A program made the translations under genes and the position numbers. A stretch of 64,000 nt of DNA from SUG2458 sp051872335 (GTDB lineage Bacteria; Bacillota_I; Bacilli_A; RFN20; CAG-826). Position 1 is the stretch's first letter. Each line of letters begins with the position of its first letter. The notes beneath the pieces were generated by a model that saw only the letters and a list, made by a program, of their open reading frames with translations, was not told the origin of the DNA and searched no databases. This document shows positions 1 through 9,132 of this stretch, piece after piece. The stretch lies in contig JBJEDT010000045.1 of assembly GCA_051872335.1 (NCBI GenBank), forward strand, positions 62,001-126,000, in the 5' to 3' direction.

Positions 1-1211
1 GGACATGTATCACACATTTTAAATATTCGTTCACTACCATCTCGTTTATCTTTAAGAGCATAAACAACTTCAGGAATAACATCTCCTGCTTTACGTAAAG
101 CAACTGTATCCCCAATACGCAAATCTCTTTCAAGTATAAAATCTTCGTTATGAAGTGTTGCTCTTTGTATCATACTACCTTGTACTCTTACAGGAGATAA
201 AACTGCATTTGGTGTAATTTTACCAGTTCTTCCAACAGTAAAAATAATATCTTCTAGTTTTGTGGTTACAACCTCTGGTGGAAACTTATAAGCTATCGCC
301 CATTTAGGAGTTTTGGCAGTATATCCGATTTTATCATATAGATCCATATCATTGACTTTAATTACAATACCATCAATATCATATGGTAAATCTTTACGTT
401 TTAAAGTATATTCTTTAACGTACTCAATTACTTCCTCAATGCCATTACAAATTCTTCTTTCGGGATTAGTTCTAAATCCTAATTTTGAAGCAAAGTCTAA
501 TGCATCACTATGTTTTTTTATTCCAAATTCTCTAGCATTAACAAAATAATACCAATAACCTTCAAGTCCTCGACTTGCAGCAACTTTTGAATCAAGTTGT
601 CTAATTGAACCAGCAGCCCCATTTCTAGCATTAGCTAATAGTGGCTCACCATTTGCTTCTCTTTGTTTGTTAATTTTTTCTAGAGAAGCTTTAGGCATAT
701 AAACTTCCCCTCTTATTTCAAAAGGTTTATCTACATTAATATTTAAAGGAATTGATTTAATAGTAATTACATTTGAAGTAACATTTTCACCTGTATTACC
801 ATCTCCACGTGTAGCTGCATAATTAAGTTTTCCATCGACATAATCTAGGCTCATTGCTAAACCATCAATTTTCATTTCAGCCATGTACTCAACTTTTTCA
901 ACTTTAATAATTTCACGAACTTTACGATCAAAATCATATAAATCATCATCGTTAAAAGCATTTGCTAAAGAAAGCATCAATCTTTTATGCTTAATCTTTT
1001 CAAATTCACTAACTACAGCACCACCAACTCTTTGAGTAGGAGATAAAGGTGAGCGTAACTCTGGATGTTCAGTTTCAATCATTATTAATTCTTGCATTAG
1101 TCTATCGTATTCTGCATCACTTACAGAAGGATTATCTAATACATAATATTCATAGTTATATCTTTCCAAAGTTTTTGTAATATCCTCAACTCTTGCTTTT
1201 AAATCATTCAT
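1..1211 (-). CDS. ligA: NAD-dependent DNA ligase LigA (N-terminal part, cut by window edge)
   Basis: NAD-dependent DNA ligase seals nicks in replication and repair. About 403 N-terminal codons are present; the 3' part lies left of base 1. I read the Ia/adenylation region (YYVLDNPSVSDAEYD near residue 22), the catalytic lysine motif KIDGLAMSL, RGDG and TGENVT, the OB region ending in GDVIPEV, and the first cysteines of the zinc finger at the edge. The ATG overlaps the pcrA stop (ATGA at 1208-1211), so the two repair genes are translationally coupled, an arrangement common in Bacillota. Nothing looks broken within the visible part. Confidence 0.97.
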   Translation of the reverse strand, partial: MNDLKARVEDITKTLERYNYEYYVLDNPSVSDAEYDRLMQELIMIETEHPELRSPLSPTQRVGGAVVSEFEKIKHKRLMLSLANAFNDDDLYDFDRKVREIIKVEKVEYMAEMKIDGLAMSLDYVDGKLNYAATRGDGNTGENVTSNVITIKSIPLNINVDKPFEIRGEVYMPKASLEKINKQREANGEPLLANARNGAAGSIRQLDSKVAASRGLEGYWYYFVNAREFGIKKHSDALDFASKLGFRTNPERRICNGIEEVIEYVKEYTLKRKDLPYDIDGIVIKVNDMDLYDKIGYTAKTPKWAIAYKFPPEVVTTKLEDIIFTVGRTGKITPNAVLSPVRVQGSMIQRATLHNEDFILERDLRIGDTVALRKAGDVIPEVVYALKDKRDGSERIFKMCDTC

Positions 1212-3421
1212 GCTTGAAAGTCCCCACCTTTCTTTACTAAATGTAACTTCACATGATTACCAACCATTGTTTTTCTTCCGTGATAATCAAAATCTACAAT
1301 AATTAAATTTCCATCGACACCTACTACTTTACCTTCACCAAATACATCATGAGTTAAAATATCACCGATTTTCCAATCAATAGATTGCGCACTAGGAACG
1401 TTCATTGGCTTACTAGGTACCGGTGATTTAATAGGAGCATATAAAGAAGCTTTTGGAAAACCATCATCATCATTAAATGTTGAAAAACTACTTGGTTTAT
1501 GAATTGATAATCCAGCTTCTTTAAAAAAACGAGAAATTATTTTTTGTGCTTGTAAAGTATAAGAATACTCTTTATTAGCACTAATATAAAGTTTCTTCAT
1601 TGCTCTTGTAAAAGCAACGTAACATAATCTTCTTTCTTCTTCTAGACCTTCAAAAGGATTTTCTAATATTGCTCTTTCACTTGGAAAAACACCATCATTG
1701 AATCCAATTACAAACACATATGGAAACTCAAGGCCTTTTGCAGTATGAACAGTCATTAAAGAAACACTATCTGCGTTAGTAATATCATCTTGAGCTGTTA
1801 ATAAAGCAACGTTTTGTAAATACTCTTCAAATGTTGAATCTGGATTATCATAAATATAGCTTTGAACATCATCAAATAAAGATTGAACGTTTTTAATACG
1901 ATCTTCAGAATTTTCCTCATCTAAAGTAGCAAGATATTCATAATAATGAATTTCACGAATAAATTTTTCTAGCTTACTTGAATAAGCTTCTGATTTATCG
2001 ACTAGTTGTAATTTAACATCTTCAATTTGATTAATTAAAGATCTTAAAGACATAACAGTTTTGATACTAATATTAGAATCACTCGAATTCCATTCTTGAA
2101 TATATTGATAAATAGAACATTTAGCTTCTCCAGCTTCTTTTCTAATAGTGTCGACTGTTTTTTCACCAATACCACGTTTTGGAATATTGATAATTCTTAA
2201 AAATGCTACATCATCATTCGAATTAACAATTAAATTAAAGAAAGCAAGGACATCTTTAATTTCTTTTCTTTGATAAAATCTTAATCCACCATAGATAACA
2301 TATCGTATTCTTTTTTGTGTTAAAACTTTTTCAAAAGGTAAAGTTAGATAAGATGAACGATATAAAATTGCTACATCTTTAAATGTAAAATCTTTATTGA
2401 CATTCTTTAATTTTAAAATTTCACCAATAACCCAGTTAGCTTCTTCATCTGCTCTAAATCCGTTATAAGTAATAACATCATCACCATCATCGTTTTCAGT
2501 GAATAAATCTTTTTTAATTCTTAATTTGTTTTTATCAATTAATGTATTAGCAACATGTAAAATCTTTTTAGTTGAACGATAGTTTTCATTTAAAATTATT
2601 GTTTTAGTATCATACACCTTGTCTAAATCTAAAATGATTTTATTGTTTGCACCACGCCATGTATAAATTGTTTGGTCTGGATCACCAACAACAAATAAAC
2701 AACACTTTGGACTTTTCAATAATTGAACAATTTGATATTGAATATCATTTGTATCTTGGAATTCATCAATTAAAATATGGTCAATTCTTTTTTGCCATTT
2801 TTCTCTAACTTCTGGAAAATTCTCTAAAATATATTTTGTTTTAAGTAATAAATCATCGAAATCTAAAGTATGCATAGCACGAATACGATTTTCATATTCA
2901 GCGTAATAACTTAAACATGTTTCTTCATCTTCATACTTACGGAAACCAATCTCAATATCTTCAGGATAGTATCCATTACATTTCTTTAGTGAGATATATC
3001 CTAATGTTAATTTAACAATTTTATCATTTCTCTTTTTACCATTATCAGCAGCAATGTCTTTAACAATTTTTTCTTTATCTTCTTCATCTAAGATTGTGAA
3101 ATTTGAAAGATATCCTAAATGGTGGATTTCACTTCTTAAGAAACGAACACAAAAAGCGTGATAAGTTTGAATATATAATTTACTAGTAATATCTGGATTT
3201 AATTTAATAATCCTATCTTTCATTTCTTTTGCTACTTTATTAGTAAATGTAATAGCAAGTATCTTCCATGGATCGATTCCAAGTTCATTAATTAAATAAG
3301 AAATACGGTATGTTAAAACACGTGTTTTTCCAGATCCAGCTCCAGCAATAACACGAGCATGTTGAGCTGTAGTTGTTACAGCTTGGTATTGTTTTTCATT
3401 TAATAACTTTTTGTAATCCAT
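1208..3421 (-). CDS. pcrA: ATP-dependent 3'-5' DNA helicase PcrA/UvrD
   Basis: Superfamily 1 helicase acting in repair and in clearing proteins from DNA. The 737 residues match the usual PcrA length. Walker A AGAGSGKT is at residues 26-33, the Walker B/Q-stalk motif LIDEFQDTN near 225, VVGDPDQTIYTWRGA and the motif IV-VI region (VHTAKGLEFPYVFV, LCYVAFTRA) follow in order. The C-terminal 60 residues form the Tudor-like domain seen in PcrA (DVFGEGKVVGVDG). The stop TGA overlaps the ligA start. It is the first gene of the pcrA-ligA operon; 110 bases separate it from the next gene. Confidence 0.97.
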   Translation of the reverse strand: MDYKKLLNEKQYQAVTTTAQHARVIAGAGSGKTRVLTYRISYLINELGIDPWKILAITFTNKVAKEMKDRIIKLNPDITSKLYIQTYHAFCVRFLRSEIHHLGYLSNFTILDEEDKEKIVKDIAADNGKKRNDKIVKLTLGYISLKKCNGYYPEDIEIGFRKYEDEETCLSYYAEYENRIRAMHTLDFDDLLLKTKYILENFPEVREKWQKRIDHILIDEFQDTNDIQYQIVQLLKSPKCCLFVVGDPDQTIYTWRGANNKIILDLDKVYDTKTIILNENYRSTKKILHVANTLIDKNKLRIKKDLFTENDDGDDVITYNGFRADEEANWVIGEILKLKNVNKDFTFKDVAILYRSSYLTLPFEKVLTQKRIRYVIYGGLRFYQRKEIKDVLAFFNLIVNSNDDVAFLRIINIPKRGIGEKTVDTIRKEAGEAKCSIYQYIQEWNSSDSNISIKTVMSLRSLINQIEDVKLQLVDKSEAYSSKLEKFIREIHYYEYLATLDEENSEDRIKNVQSLFDDVQSYIYDNPDSTFEEYLQNVALLTAQDDITNADSVSLMTVHTAKGLEFPYVFVIGFNDGVFPSERAILENPFEGLEEERRLCYVAFTRAMKKLYISANKEYSYTLQAQKIISRFFKEAGLSIHKPSSFSTFNDDDGFPKASLYAPIKSPVPSKPMNVPSAQSIDWKIGDILTHDVFGEGKVVGVDGNLIIVDFDYHGRKTMVGNHVKLHLVKKGGDFQA

Positions 3422-3532
3422 ACCTATACTCCAATCTTAAATATTTTACCACAAATCTAATATAGATTGGACAAAGAGTATAGACTTTTTTAAATTTTTA
3501 TTAATAGTATTAATAATTAGTCTTCAATAAAA

Positions 3533-3964
3533 TTATAAAAGACTTAAAAATTTTTCAATTTGTTCTGTTCCTAAATAATATGAAGAAATTTTTGCTTGTG
3601 TAATACTAATAAGCATTGGTGTTCCATATATAAAAATATCTTCACTTTTGGATATTCCTAATAAAGAATTTGTAATATCTTTAATTTTTATTGATTCATT
3701 AGTATCATCATAAAAATAAATATCATTTCTTTCTAGAGCTTTCTTAATAACAGTTTGTTTAATACTATTACAATGAGAACAATTCTCTTTATAGAAGTAG
3801 ATATAATATGTTTCATTAGCAAAAGAAAAAATCTCTTCTTTATCAATTAGATAAATTGTAATATCACTATATTCATATTGAGAGGGCTCACTAATTTTTA
3901 CTTCATTATTGGTTCTACATGATACTAAAAATAATGACAATAATACAATATATGCTTTTCTCAA
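3533..3964 (-). CDS. Thioredoxin-fold lipoprotein
   Basis: Small exported protein. A hydrophobic signal ends in a lipobox (LFLVSC), so it is probably membrane-anchored outside the cell. The mature part carries a CSHC redox motif after a beta strand (YIYFYKENCSHC) and a GTPML stretch with the expected cis-proline about 45 residues later, which is the thioredoxin layout. This predicts thiol-disulfide chemistry on surface proteins, or simply a Trx-like fold. I place the start at the TTG at 3964, because GAGGTG lies six bases upstream; an in-frame GTG at 3973 is part of that ribosome site. The partner reductase is not in the window. Confidence 0.75.
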   Translation of the reverse strand: MRKAYIVLLSLFLVSCRTNNEVKISEPSQYEYSDITIYLIDKEEIFSFANETYYIYFYKENCSHCNSIKQTVIKKALERNDIYFYDDTNESIKIKDITNSLLGISKSEDIFIYGTPMLISITQAKISSYYLGTEQIEKFLSLL

Positions 3965-4039
3965 CAAAATCACCTCATATATAATTTAGATATAAAATTA
4001 AAAATTCCTAAAATGTGGTAAAATAAACTTGGTGATGAT

Positions 4040-4936
4040 ATGAAATACAAAGAGACACCTGTACAAAACTTAACTTTCATTGCATTAATGGCTGGTATTA
4101 ATGTTATTTTTTGTTTATTGTGTAAATTTCTACCATTTTCAACATTAATTTTCACTTTACTATTACCATTCGTTAGTACACTAGTTATGGTTTTTTGTAA
4201 AGCTAGATACACACTTATTTATGTAATAGCTACATTACTTTTGACTTTAATTATAAGTCCTCAAGATGCATTATTTTATATACTTGCTCCAATGCTAAGT
4301 GGTATTATATTTGGATTTTGCTATAAACATAACGTTAATTATATTTGGACAATCGTTTTAGCTAGTATTTCAACAATTATCGTTTACTATATAACAACTC
4401 CACTAATTGAGTTAATTTTTGGAACACCAGTATTTGAATCTTTTAAAAAAATATTATTATTAAGTGAAGAACAAGCAAGAAATTATTATCCATCATTTGT
4501 CTTAATTACTTCCATTTTTCAAACATTATTATCTTTTATTATCATTAATAATGATCTAGCAAAATATATGAAATACAAAGCAAATCAGATGGTACCTTAC
4601 AATATTTTAAGTATTCTTTCTATTTCAACTGGAAGTATTTCAATTATGTTACTTTTCTTTTACTATCCTTTATCATTAGTCTTCATGTTCATCTCTTGGT
4701 TTTTATCGATTTATCCATTTATTAAAATCTTTAAAAACAAAAAAGGGTGGTTAATAGTTTTAACTTTAATATTATCAATATTTATATTTGCTATACTTTA
4801 TCCTTTAATAAATAAAGAATCAGCAATTTGTTTAATCTCAATTTTCCCTATAATAATTTCTATTATTTCGTTATTTATAAAAAATAGTAACCAACAAGAC
4901 TCATATTTATTTGATAAATATGGAGCAAATGAGTAA
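4040..4936 (+). CDS. Polytopic membrane protein (YybS/DUF2232 or ECF S-component-like)
   Basis: 298 residues with about eight hydrophobic segments and very few charged residues between them. The N-terminal block (FIALMAGINVIFCLLCKFLP, then a proline-rich second helix) has the look of ECF transporter substrate-binding subunits and of the YybS/DUF2232 family, but I see no ligand-specific motif. It is first in a run of three plus-strand membrane protein genes. It diverges from the thioredoxin lipoprotein, with about 75 bases between the two starts. The family assignment is uncertain. Confidence 0.55.
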   Translation: MKYKETPVQNLTFIALMAGINVIFCLLCKFLPFSTLIFTLLLPFVSTLVMVFCKARYTLIYVIATLLLTLIISPQDALFYILAPMLSGIIFGFCYKHNVNYIWTIVLASISTIIVYYITTPLIELIFGTPVFESFKKILLLSEEQARNYYPSFVLITSIFQTLLSFIIINNDLAKYMKYKANQMVPYNILSILSISTGSISIMLLFFYYPLSLVFMFISWFLSIYPFIKIFKNKKGWLIVLTLILSIFIFAILYPLINKESAICLISIFPIIISIISLFIKNSNQQDSYLFDKYGANE

Positions 4937-4961
4937 AATAAAAAAAGTAGGTGATAGTTTT

Positions 4962-5546
4962 ATGTTTGATATTCTAAAAACATGTCTATATGGATTATTA
5001 GCAATTGTGCTATCACCTTTCGTATGCTTATTTTTATTACTATACGCAGTTTATGGAGTATTTTTATTCTTATATATTTTAGCAAAAACTATCATTATAG
5101 ATTTACGTAACATCTTTAATAAAAAAGGTGAATTTGTTAATCCTTTTAAAGAATTACCTGAAGATGTCTTGTGTCGTCAAATATTAGAACGTCAAAAAGA
5201 GGAATTACAAAATCCACAAGGAAATGAACCTAAAGAACAAGTTCAAAATATTATTTATCAACAAAATTTTTATGGAACATTCCCACCAAATATGCAAGGT
5301 GGTTTCCCAAATTCTCAAGGTATGCCTAATCCAAACAATATGATAAATAATCAACAACCTTTACCAGGTAATCAACAATTAAACAATCAAAATCCTTATC
5401 CATACGTAAATTATAGTCAACTCGAACAACAACAATTTAATGCTTTAGGAAATTCAACTCCTGGAAATAATGTCATCAATCCTCCAAAAAATGAAAATTC
5501 TTTAACTGATGACTTAGAGAATGATAAAGGAGGTAATAACAAATGA
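4962..5546 (+). CDS. Membrane-anchored protein with Gln/Asn/Pro-rich cytoplasmic tail
   Basis: About 194 residues: two closely spaced hydrophobic segments in the first 45 residues, a short basic stretch, then a 120-residue low-complexity tail rich in Q, N, P and G that is probably disordered. I choose the ATG at 4962 because AGGTGATAG lies directly upstream; earlier in-frame starts at 4911, 4920 and 4929 overlap the previous gene and have worse ribosome sites. It overlaps the next gene by ATGA. I do not recognise a family; such tails are common in scaffold-type proteins of the cell envelope. Confidence 0.6.
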   Translation: MFDILKTCLYGLLAIVLSPFVCLFLLLYAVYGVFLFLYILAKTIIIDLRNIFNKKGEFVNPFKELPEDVLCRQILERQKEELQNPQGNEPKEQVQNIIYQQNFYGTFPPNMQGGFPNSQGMPNPNNMINNQQPLPGNQQLNNQNPYPYVNYSQLEQQQFNALGNSTPGNNVINPPKNENSLTDDLENDKGGNNK

Positions 5547-6220
5547 TTACACTTGTTCAATTATCAGAAAACGATAAAAGAGTTTTAATAGCTCTATTTA
5601 TTGGCCTCATTATTATCTTTGCTATCGTTGGTCTTTTAGTTCGTCATTTATTTGCTTCTTTTAATAAACAATCTCGTTTAGTAGACACTTTTATGTATGA
5701 TTTAGTCAAACTAAAAATTGTCGAAGATACAAAACACTTTAAAAGGGTGGCTTATCACAAAAGTCGATATCATTTCTTCTCTAGATCGTGGAGACCAATT
5801 CTTATTATGACTGTAGGATGGGTTATAATTGGTGTTTATTGCTTAGTAGTCGGTGATGGAGATATTTCATTCTTATTCTCAAAAGATGAAGGATTCCTTA
5901 CCTTATTCTTCTTATTTGACTGGAAAAATATTCCTAAAAATGAATTCTTTGGAATGAAGCTTCCTTCTGAGTGGCCTCCTATATTAGTAACGGAAGCTGG
6001 AAGAAAATGTACTCCTCAATTTCTCTATAATAATCCACGCGCATGGATATCATATTTATCAATACCATTATTATTTGTAGGTTTCATTTGGTATTTATGT
6101 ACAGTATTTTGTTTAATAGCTCGTACTTATAGAATTAGAAAAATGTCCGTGGAAACTTTCATTAAAAATCTTGATAACTTAGCAGAAGGTAACGGAGTTA
6201 CAAATACAGAACAAAAATAA
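5543..6220 (+). CDS. Membrane protein of unknown function
   Basis: 225 residues. One N-terminal transmembrane helix is followed by a basic cytoplasmic segment (HKSRYHFFSRSWR), a second helix, a charged loop of about 75 residues and a third helix near residue 185. It starts inside the stop of the preceding gene (ATGA), so the two products are probably made together. Downstream is a terminator shared with the convergent gene. I recognise no conserved domain. Confidence 0.6.
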   Translation: MITLVQLSENDKRVLIALFIGLIIIFAIVGLLVRHLFASFNKQSRLVDTFMYDLVKLKIVEDTKHFKRVAYHKSRYHFFSRSWRPILIMTVGWVIIGVYCLVVGDGDISFLFSKDEGFLTLFFLFDWKNIPKNEFFGMKLPSEWPPILVTEAGRKCTPQFLYNNPRAWISYLSIPLLFVGFIWYLCTVFCLIARTYRIRKMSVETFIKNLDNLAEGNGVTNTEQK

Positions 6221-6221
6221 A

Positions 6222-6247
6222 TCATCACGACTCGTGATGATTTTTTT
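6222..6247. terminator. Bidirectional rho-independent terminator
   Basis: The palindrome ATCATCACGACTCGTGATGAT is followed by T7 on the plus strand and preceded by an A-rich stretch. It ends the plus-strand membrane operon and overlaps the last codons of the convergent gene. Confidence 0.8.
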
Positions 6248-6635
6248 GTTCTTCTTCTTTTTGTTTACGACGTTCTTCTTTTTTTATTCGTTTTGCTTCT
6301 TCTTTTTCCATTCTTTCTTTTTGTTTCTCCTGGAATTCATATACTTCTTGCATCATTTTTTCTTCAGGAACAAAAGTAGGAATAGCATCTTCAAAGCGAT
6401 CCTTAAACCATAAGATATGTCCAGTTTTTGCAATACTTATTATATCAACAAGCCACATGAAAGGAATACCAAAAAAGAATAATAACGTTGCTAATAAAGT
6501 TTGAAAGAATCTTGCATTTCTAACACTTTGAGCTAAACGATAATAGCCCCACGTTAAATCTAATACAGGAAGCGCCATAAAAATTTTATAAGCTTTAGAT
6601 CCTCTTTCCATACCAATAGCAAAATTTGACTTCAT
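6225..6635 (-). CDS. Small membrane protein with Lys/Glu-rich tail
   Basis: 136 residues. The first 60 hold YRLAQSVRNARFFQ and a strong hydrophobic helix (LLATLLFFFGIPFMWLVDII). The last 45 are almost entirely E, K, Q and R and would form a charged helix in the cytoplasm. Its start immediately follows the stop of the upstream minus-strand gene (both at 6635), which suggests an operon of two. The 3' end lies in the terminator hairpin, so its last residues (HHES) are encoded by the stem. Function unknown. Confidence 0.6.
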   Translation of the reverse strand: MKSNFAIGMERGSKAYKIFMALPVLDLTWGYYRLAQSVRNARFFQTLLATLLFFFGIPFMWLVDIISIAKTGHILWFKDRFEDAIPTFVPEEKMMQEVYEFQEKQKERMEKEEAKRIKKEERRKQKEEEQKNHHES

Positions 6636-7729
6636 TAAATAATCCCCCTACGAACATTAATAAATGATATTACATCATCGATACTATCAATAATTTTATT
6701 TTCAGTTGCTTCGATTACAAATGTCATTTTACCTGAATCATATTCATTTCTAACTTGAGCTAAATCAAAAGAATGTTGTACTAAAGCTTTTTTAGCTTGA
6801 CCGCCGATTATTCTACCACCTAATTCACGAATAAAGTAAGAAGTATCATAGCCTGCTAAAGTTCCTGAACCTTCAATTTGTTTAGTGAAAGCTGAATTAA
6901 CAAATATTGAATCAATGATTTTATTAGTACTACTATCTTCAGCTACTTCAACCTTAATTACAAAACTAGTATTATATGAATCAACAACTTCCAATTCTTC
7001 GGTTTCATTAACAAGTTGAATATTAAATTTACTGCCATATGTATTTTGAAGAGTTTCAAATGCTTGAGTGTTTGAAACAAATACAAAATCATAATAATTT
7101 TTAGGTAATTTTTTAACCTTATTAACTGATATTACTAAACAAGGATTTGTTGAATACGAATATACTTTAATTTCTTTACGATATCCTTGCTCATCAGGTA
7201 ACGTATATAAAGTATTTACATTTTGATTAGAACCACTTAAAACTCTAATACCTTTAGAATCTTTAGTTAAAATGTAATCTCCTTCATCTAAAGAATATAA
7301 ATCTAGTCCTTCATTAACATATTTAGTGGCATCCTTTAAAGGATAAACTGTTTCATTACTTTTAGAAGCACTACAAACTGATACTATTTGTAATCCAGAT
7401 AAAGGAACAAAGTTTAAAATATCAAACTTATCTTGAGAAAGATTTAAAGAATTACCATAAACAAAATAATCACCTAAATCATATGTTGATTCAAATAATG
7501 AATTATATCTATCTATTGATTTTGAAGCACTCATTCCACACAAAGAAACAATTTCATCATCATGAGCAGTAACCTTATCAAAAATTGATTTACCAACAAA
7601 GAAACATAAATAAAAACATAAAATTGAATTAATGACAATTAAAAAAGTACGTCCTCTACGTCTTGATTTTTGGCGTAATAAAAACTCTTTTTCTTCTTCT
7701 TCATTGTGCTCTTCTATTAAATCAGCCAT
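6635..7729 (-). CDS. Single-pass membrane protein with large extracytoplasmic domain
   Basis: About 364 residues. An acidic cytoplasmic N-terminus and a basic patch (RRRGR) precede one transmembrane helix near residues 30-50; the rest, about 310 residues of beta-rich sequence, should lie outside. I set the start at the ATG at 7729, since GGAGGTACTTCT sits just upstream; the longer frame to 7777 would place the ribosome site inside the gene. No domain family is recognised. It is co-directional with, and touches, the small membrane protein downstream. Confidence 0.6.
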   Translation of the reverse strand: MADLIEEHNEEEEKEFLLRQKSRRRGRTFLIVINSILCFYLCFFVGKSIFDKVTAHDDEIVSLCGMSASKSIDRYNSLFESTYDLGDYFVYGNSLNLSQDKFDILNFVPLSGLQIVSVCSASKSNETVYPLKDATKYVNEGLDLYSLDEGDYILTKDSKGIRVLSGSNQNVNTLYTLPDEQGYRKEIKVYSYSTNPCLVISVNKVKKLPKNYYDFVFVSNTQAFETLQNTYGSKFNIQLVNETEELEVVDSYNTSFVIKVEVAEDSSTNKIIDSIFVNSAFTKQIEGSGTLAGYDTSYFIRELGGRIIGGQAKKALVQHSFDLAQVRNEYDSGKMTFVIEATENKIIDSIDDVISFINVRRGII

Positions 7730-7858
7730 AGAAGTACCTCCTTTTTCACTTTTTATTTCTTTCTTTAAATATATCAAAAATTTAATAATTAGTTAATATT
7801 TTAAAAATAATTATTTCTTGATTATGAAAGTATATATATTCATAAGAATTAATATTTA

Positions 7859-7893
7859 AAAAAATCACAAAACAATTTAGTTTTGTGATTTAA
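7859..7893 (-). terminator. Rho-independent terminator
   Basis: The stem AAATCACAAAAC/GTTTTGTGATTT with a short loop is followed on the minus strand by T7. It lies just beyond the stop of the acidic-repeat gene. Confidence 0.8.
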
Positions 7894-7897
7894 ATAA

Positions 7898-8578
7898 TTA
7901 AAATTCTTTTTTCATAAAATGCTTAAATATTTTTTTTACATCTTTACTATCAATGAATGGGTATAAAGCTTCAATATTAACATTTTGATATTTACCATCT
8001 ATGTATTCATCAACAAATATTGATAATGCTTTCGAGGAAACAAATGGAACAATACTAACAATATTACTTAAATTTTCATCTAATGCTTTTTTGAAAAGAA
8101 TATCACAATCTTCTGTACTTAAAAAAGGCATAATTGAGACAAGATCTAAATCTTTATATTCCTCTTTGTTTTCTATAATACCCATTACTAATTCATGGAT
8201 ATCTTCATCATCCATAAATGGTAACATTGATACTATTTTTTTTGTTTTAGGATTTTTTGAAGTATCTTTAAACATACCTCCTACTGAAGATAAAACATTT
8301 TTCGCTGCTCCTAGTGCATTATTAACTAAACTACTAATCTCTTCATGACTAAATTTGTTATTTTGACTAGTATCACAAGAATTAAAAGTAAAAGATTCTT
8401 CGTCAAAATTATCATCTTCATCTTCTTCCTCTTCTTCTAGTTCATCCATTCTGTCTTCATATTCATCATATGAATCATCAGTGAATACCAAATTAGATTC
8501 ATCAATATTAACTGCTTCATCTAAAGAGATAGGAACAAATACTTCTTTTCCATTTTCAAATATTTTCTTTAATATCAT
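7898..8578 (-). CDS. Acidic protein with four alpha-helical PF repeats
   Basis: 226 residues. A very acidic stretch (about residues 38-62, nearly all D and E) is followed by a helical linker (ALGAAKNVLSSVGGMF) and four repeats of roughly 27-31 residues, each opening with a hydrophobic-x-PF signature: SMLPFMDDED, SIMPFLSTED, SIVPFVSSKA, ALYPFIDSKD. The repeats look like a small alpha solenoid. The gene overlaps the preceding HTH regulator by ATGA, so the pair is probably one functional unit: regulator plus protein-binding partner. I do not know a characterised family. Confidence 0.65.
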   Translation of the reverse strand: MILKKIFENGKEVFVPISLDEAVNIDESNLVFTDDSYDEYEDRMDELEEEEEDEDDNFDEESFTFNSCDTSQNNKFSHEEISSLVNNALGAAKNVLSSVGGMFKDTSKNPKTKKIVSMLPFMDDEDIHELVMGIIENKEEYKDLDLVSIMPFLSTEDCDILFKKALDENLSNIVSIVPFVSSKALSIFVDEYIDGKYQNVNIEALYPFIDSKDVKKIFKHFMKKEF

Positions 8579-9027
8579 AATTCTTTCTTCCTTTCCATAT
8601 ATTTCAATTCACTTGGTGTTAATTTTGGATATAACTCCTCTTTTTTACAAATCAATTTACCATCCTTGATTGCTCGAAGAATCATCATCCGTTCAAGTGG
8701 AGACATCTGATAAAAAACATTAGGTATATCAACTTCAATTTTCTTGTTTATAATACTATTTATGATATAAATACGATCATGGCCATTAAATATATTATTC
8801 ATATCTATATCAAGTTCGTCATCCAAACATAGAAGATTTTCAATTGTTGTATTAAAAATTTTTGATAACTCTAATAATGATTCAATAGAAGGTATACCTG
8901 TTCCATTTTCCCACTTAGATAAATTTTGTCTAGTAACAAATAATTTACTTGCTAATTCATCTTGAGTTAAGTTCAACTTCTTTCGATATAACATAATTTT
9001 TTTACCAACCGATACAAAATCAATCAT
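8575..9027 (-). CDS. XRE-family HTH transcriptional regulator
   Basis: About 150 residues. Residues 1-65 form a typical Cro/CI helix-turn-helix (IMLYRKKLNLTQDELASKL, VTRQNLSKWENG). The remaining 80 residues have no known effector domain but include a helical segment (PLERMMILRAIKDGKL) also seen behind HTH domains in gut Bacilli. I take the ATG at 9027, because GGAGGAGATGTA lies immediately upstream; the longer frame at 9045 includes that site. The stop overlaps the acidic-repeat gene start. Self-regulation of the pair is likely but no operator was identified. Confidence 0.85.
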   Translation of the reverse strand: MIDFVSVGKKIMLYRKKLNLTQDELASKLFVTRQNLSKWENGTGIPSIESLLELSKIFNTTIENLLCLDDELDIDMNNIFNGHDRIYIINSIINKKIEVDIPNVFYQMSPLERMMILRAIKDGKLICKKEELYPKLTPSELKYMERKKEL

Positions 9028-9093
9028 TACATCTCCTCCTTTCATCTTTATTATAAAAATTCAATACTATTAAGTCACGCAACGCGTAGTTGC

Positions 9094-9125
9094 AAAAAAG
9101 CCATAAAGTTTTTAGACTTTATGGC
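9094..9125 (-). terminator. Terminator downstream of asnS
   Basis: The stem GCCATAAAG/CTTTATGGC (9100-9108 with 9117-9125) is followed on the minus strand by T6. A second small palindrome (GCAAC/GTTGC, 9079-9093) lies beyond it. Confidence 0.85.
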
Positions 9126-9132
9126 ATTAATA

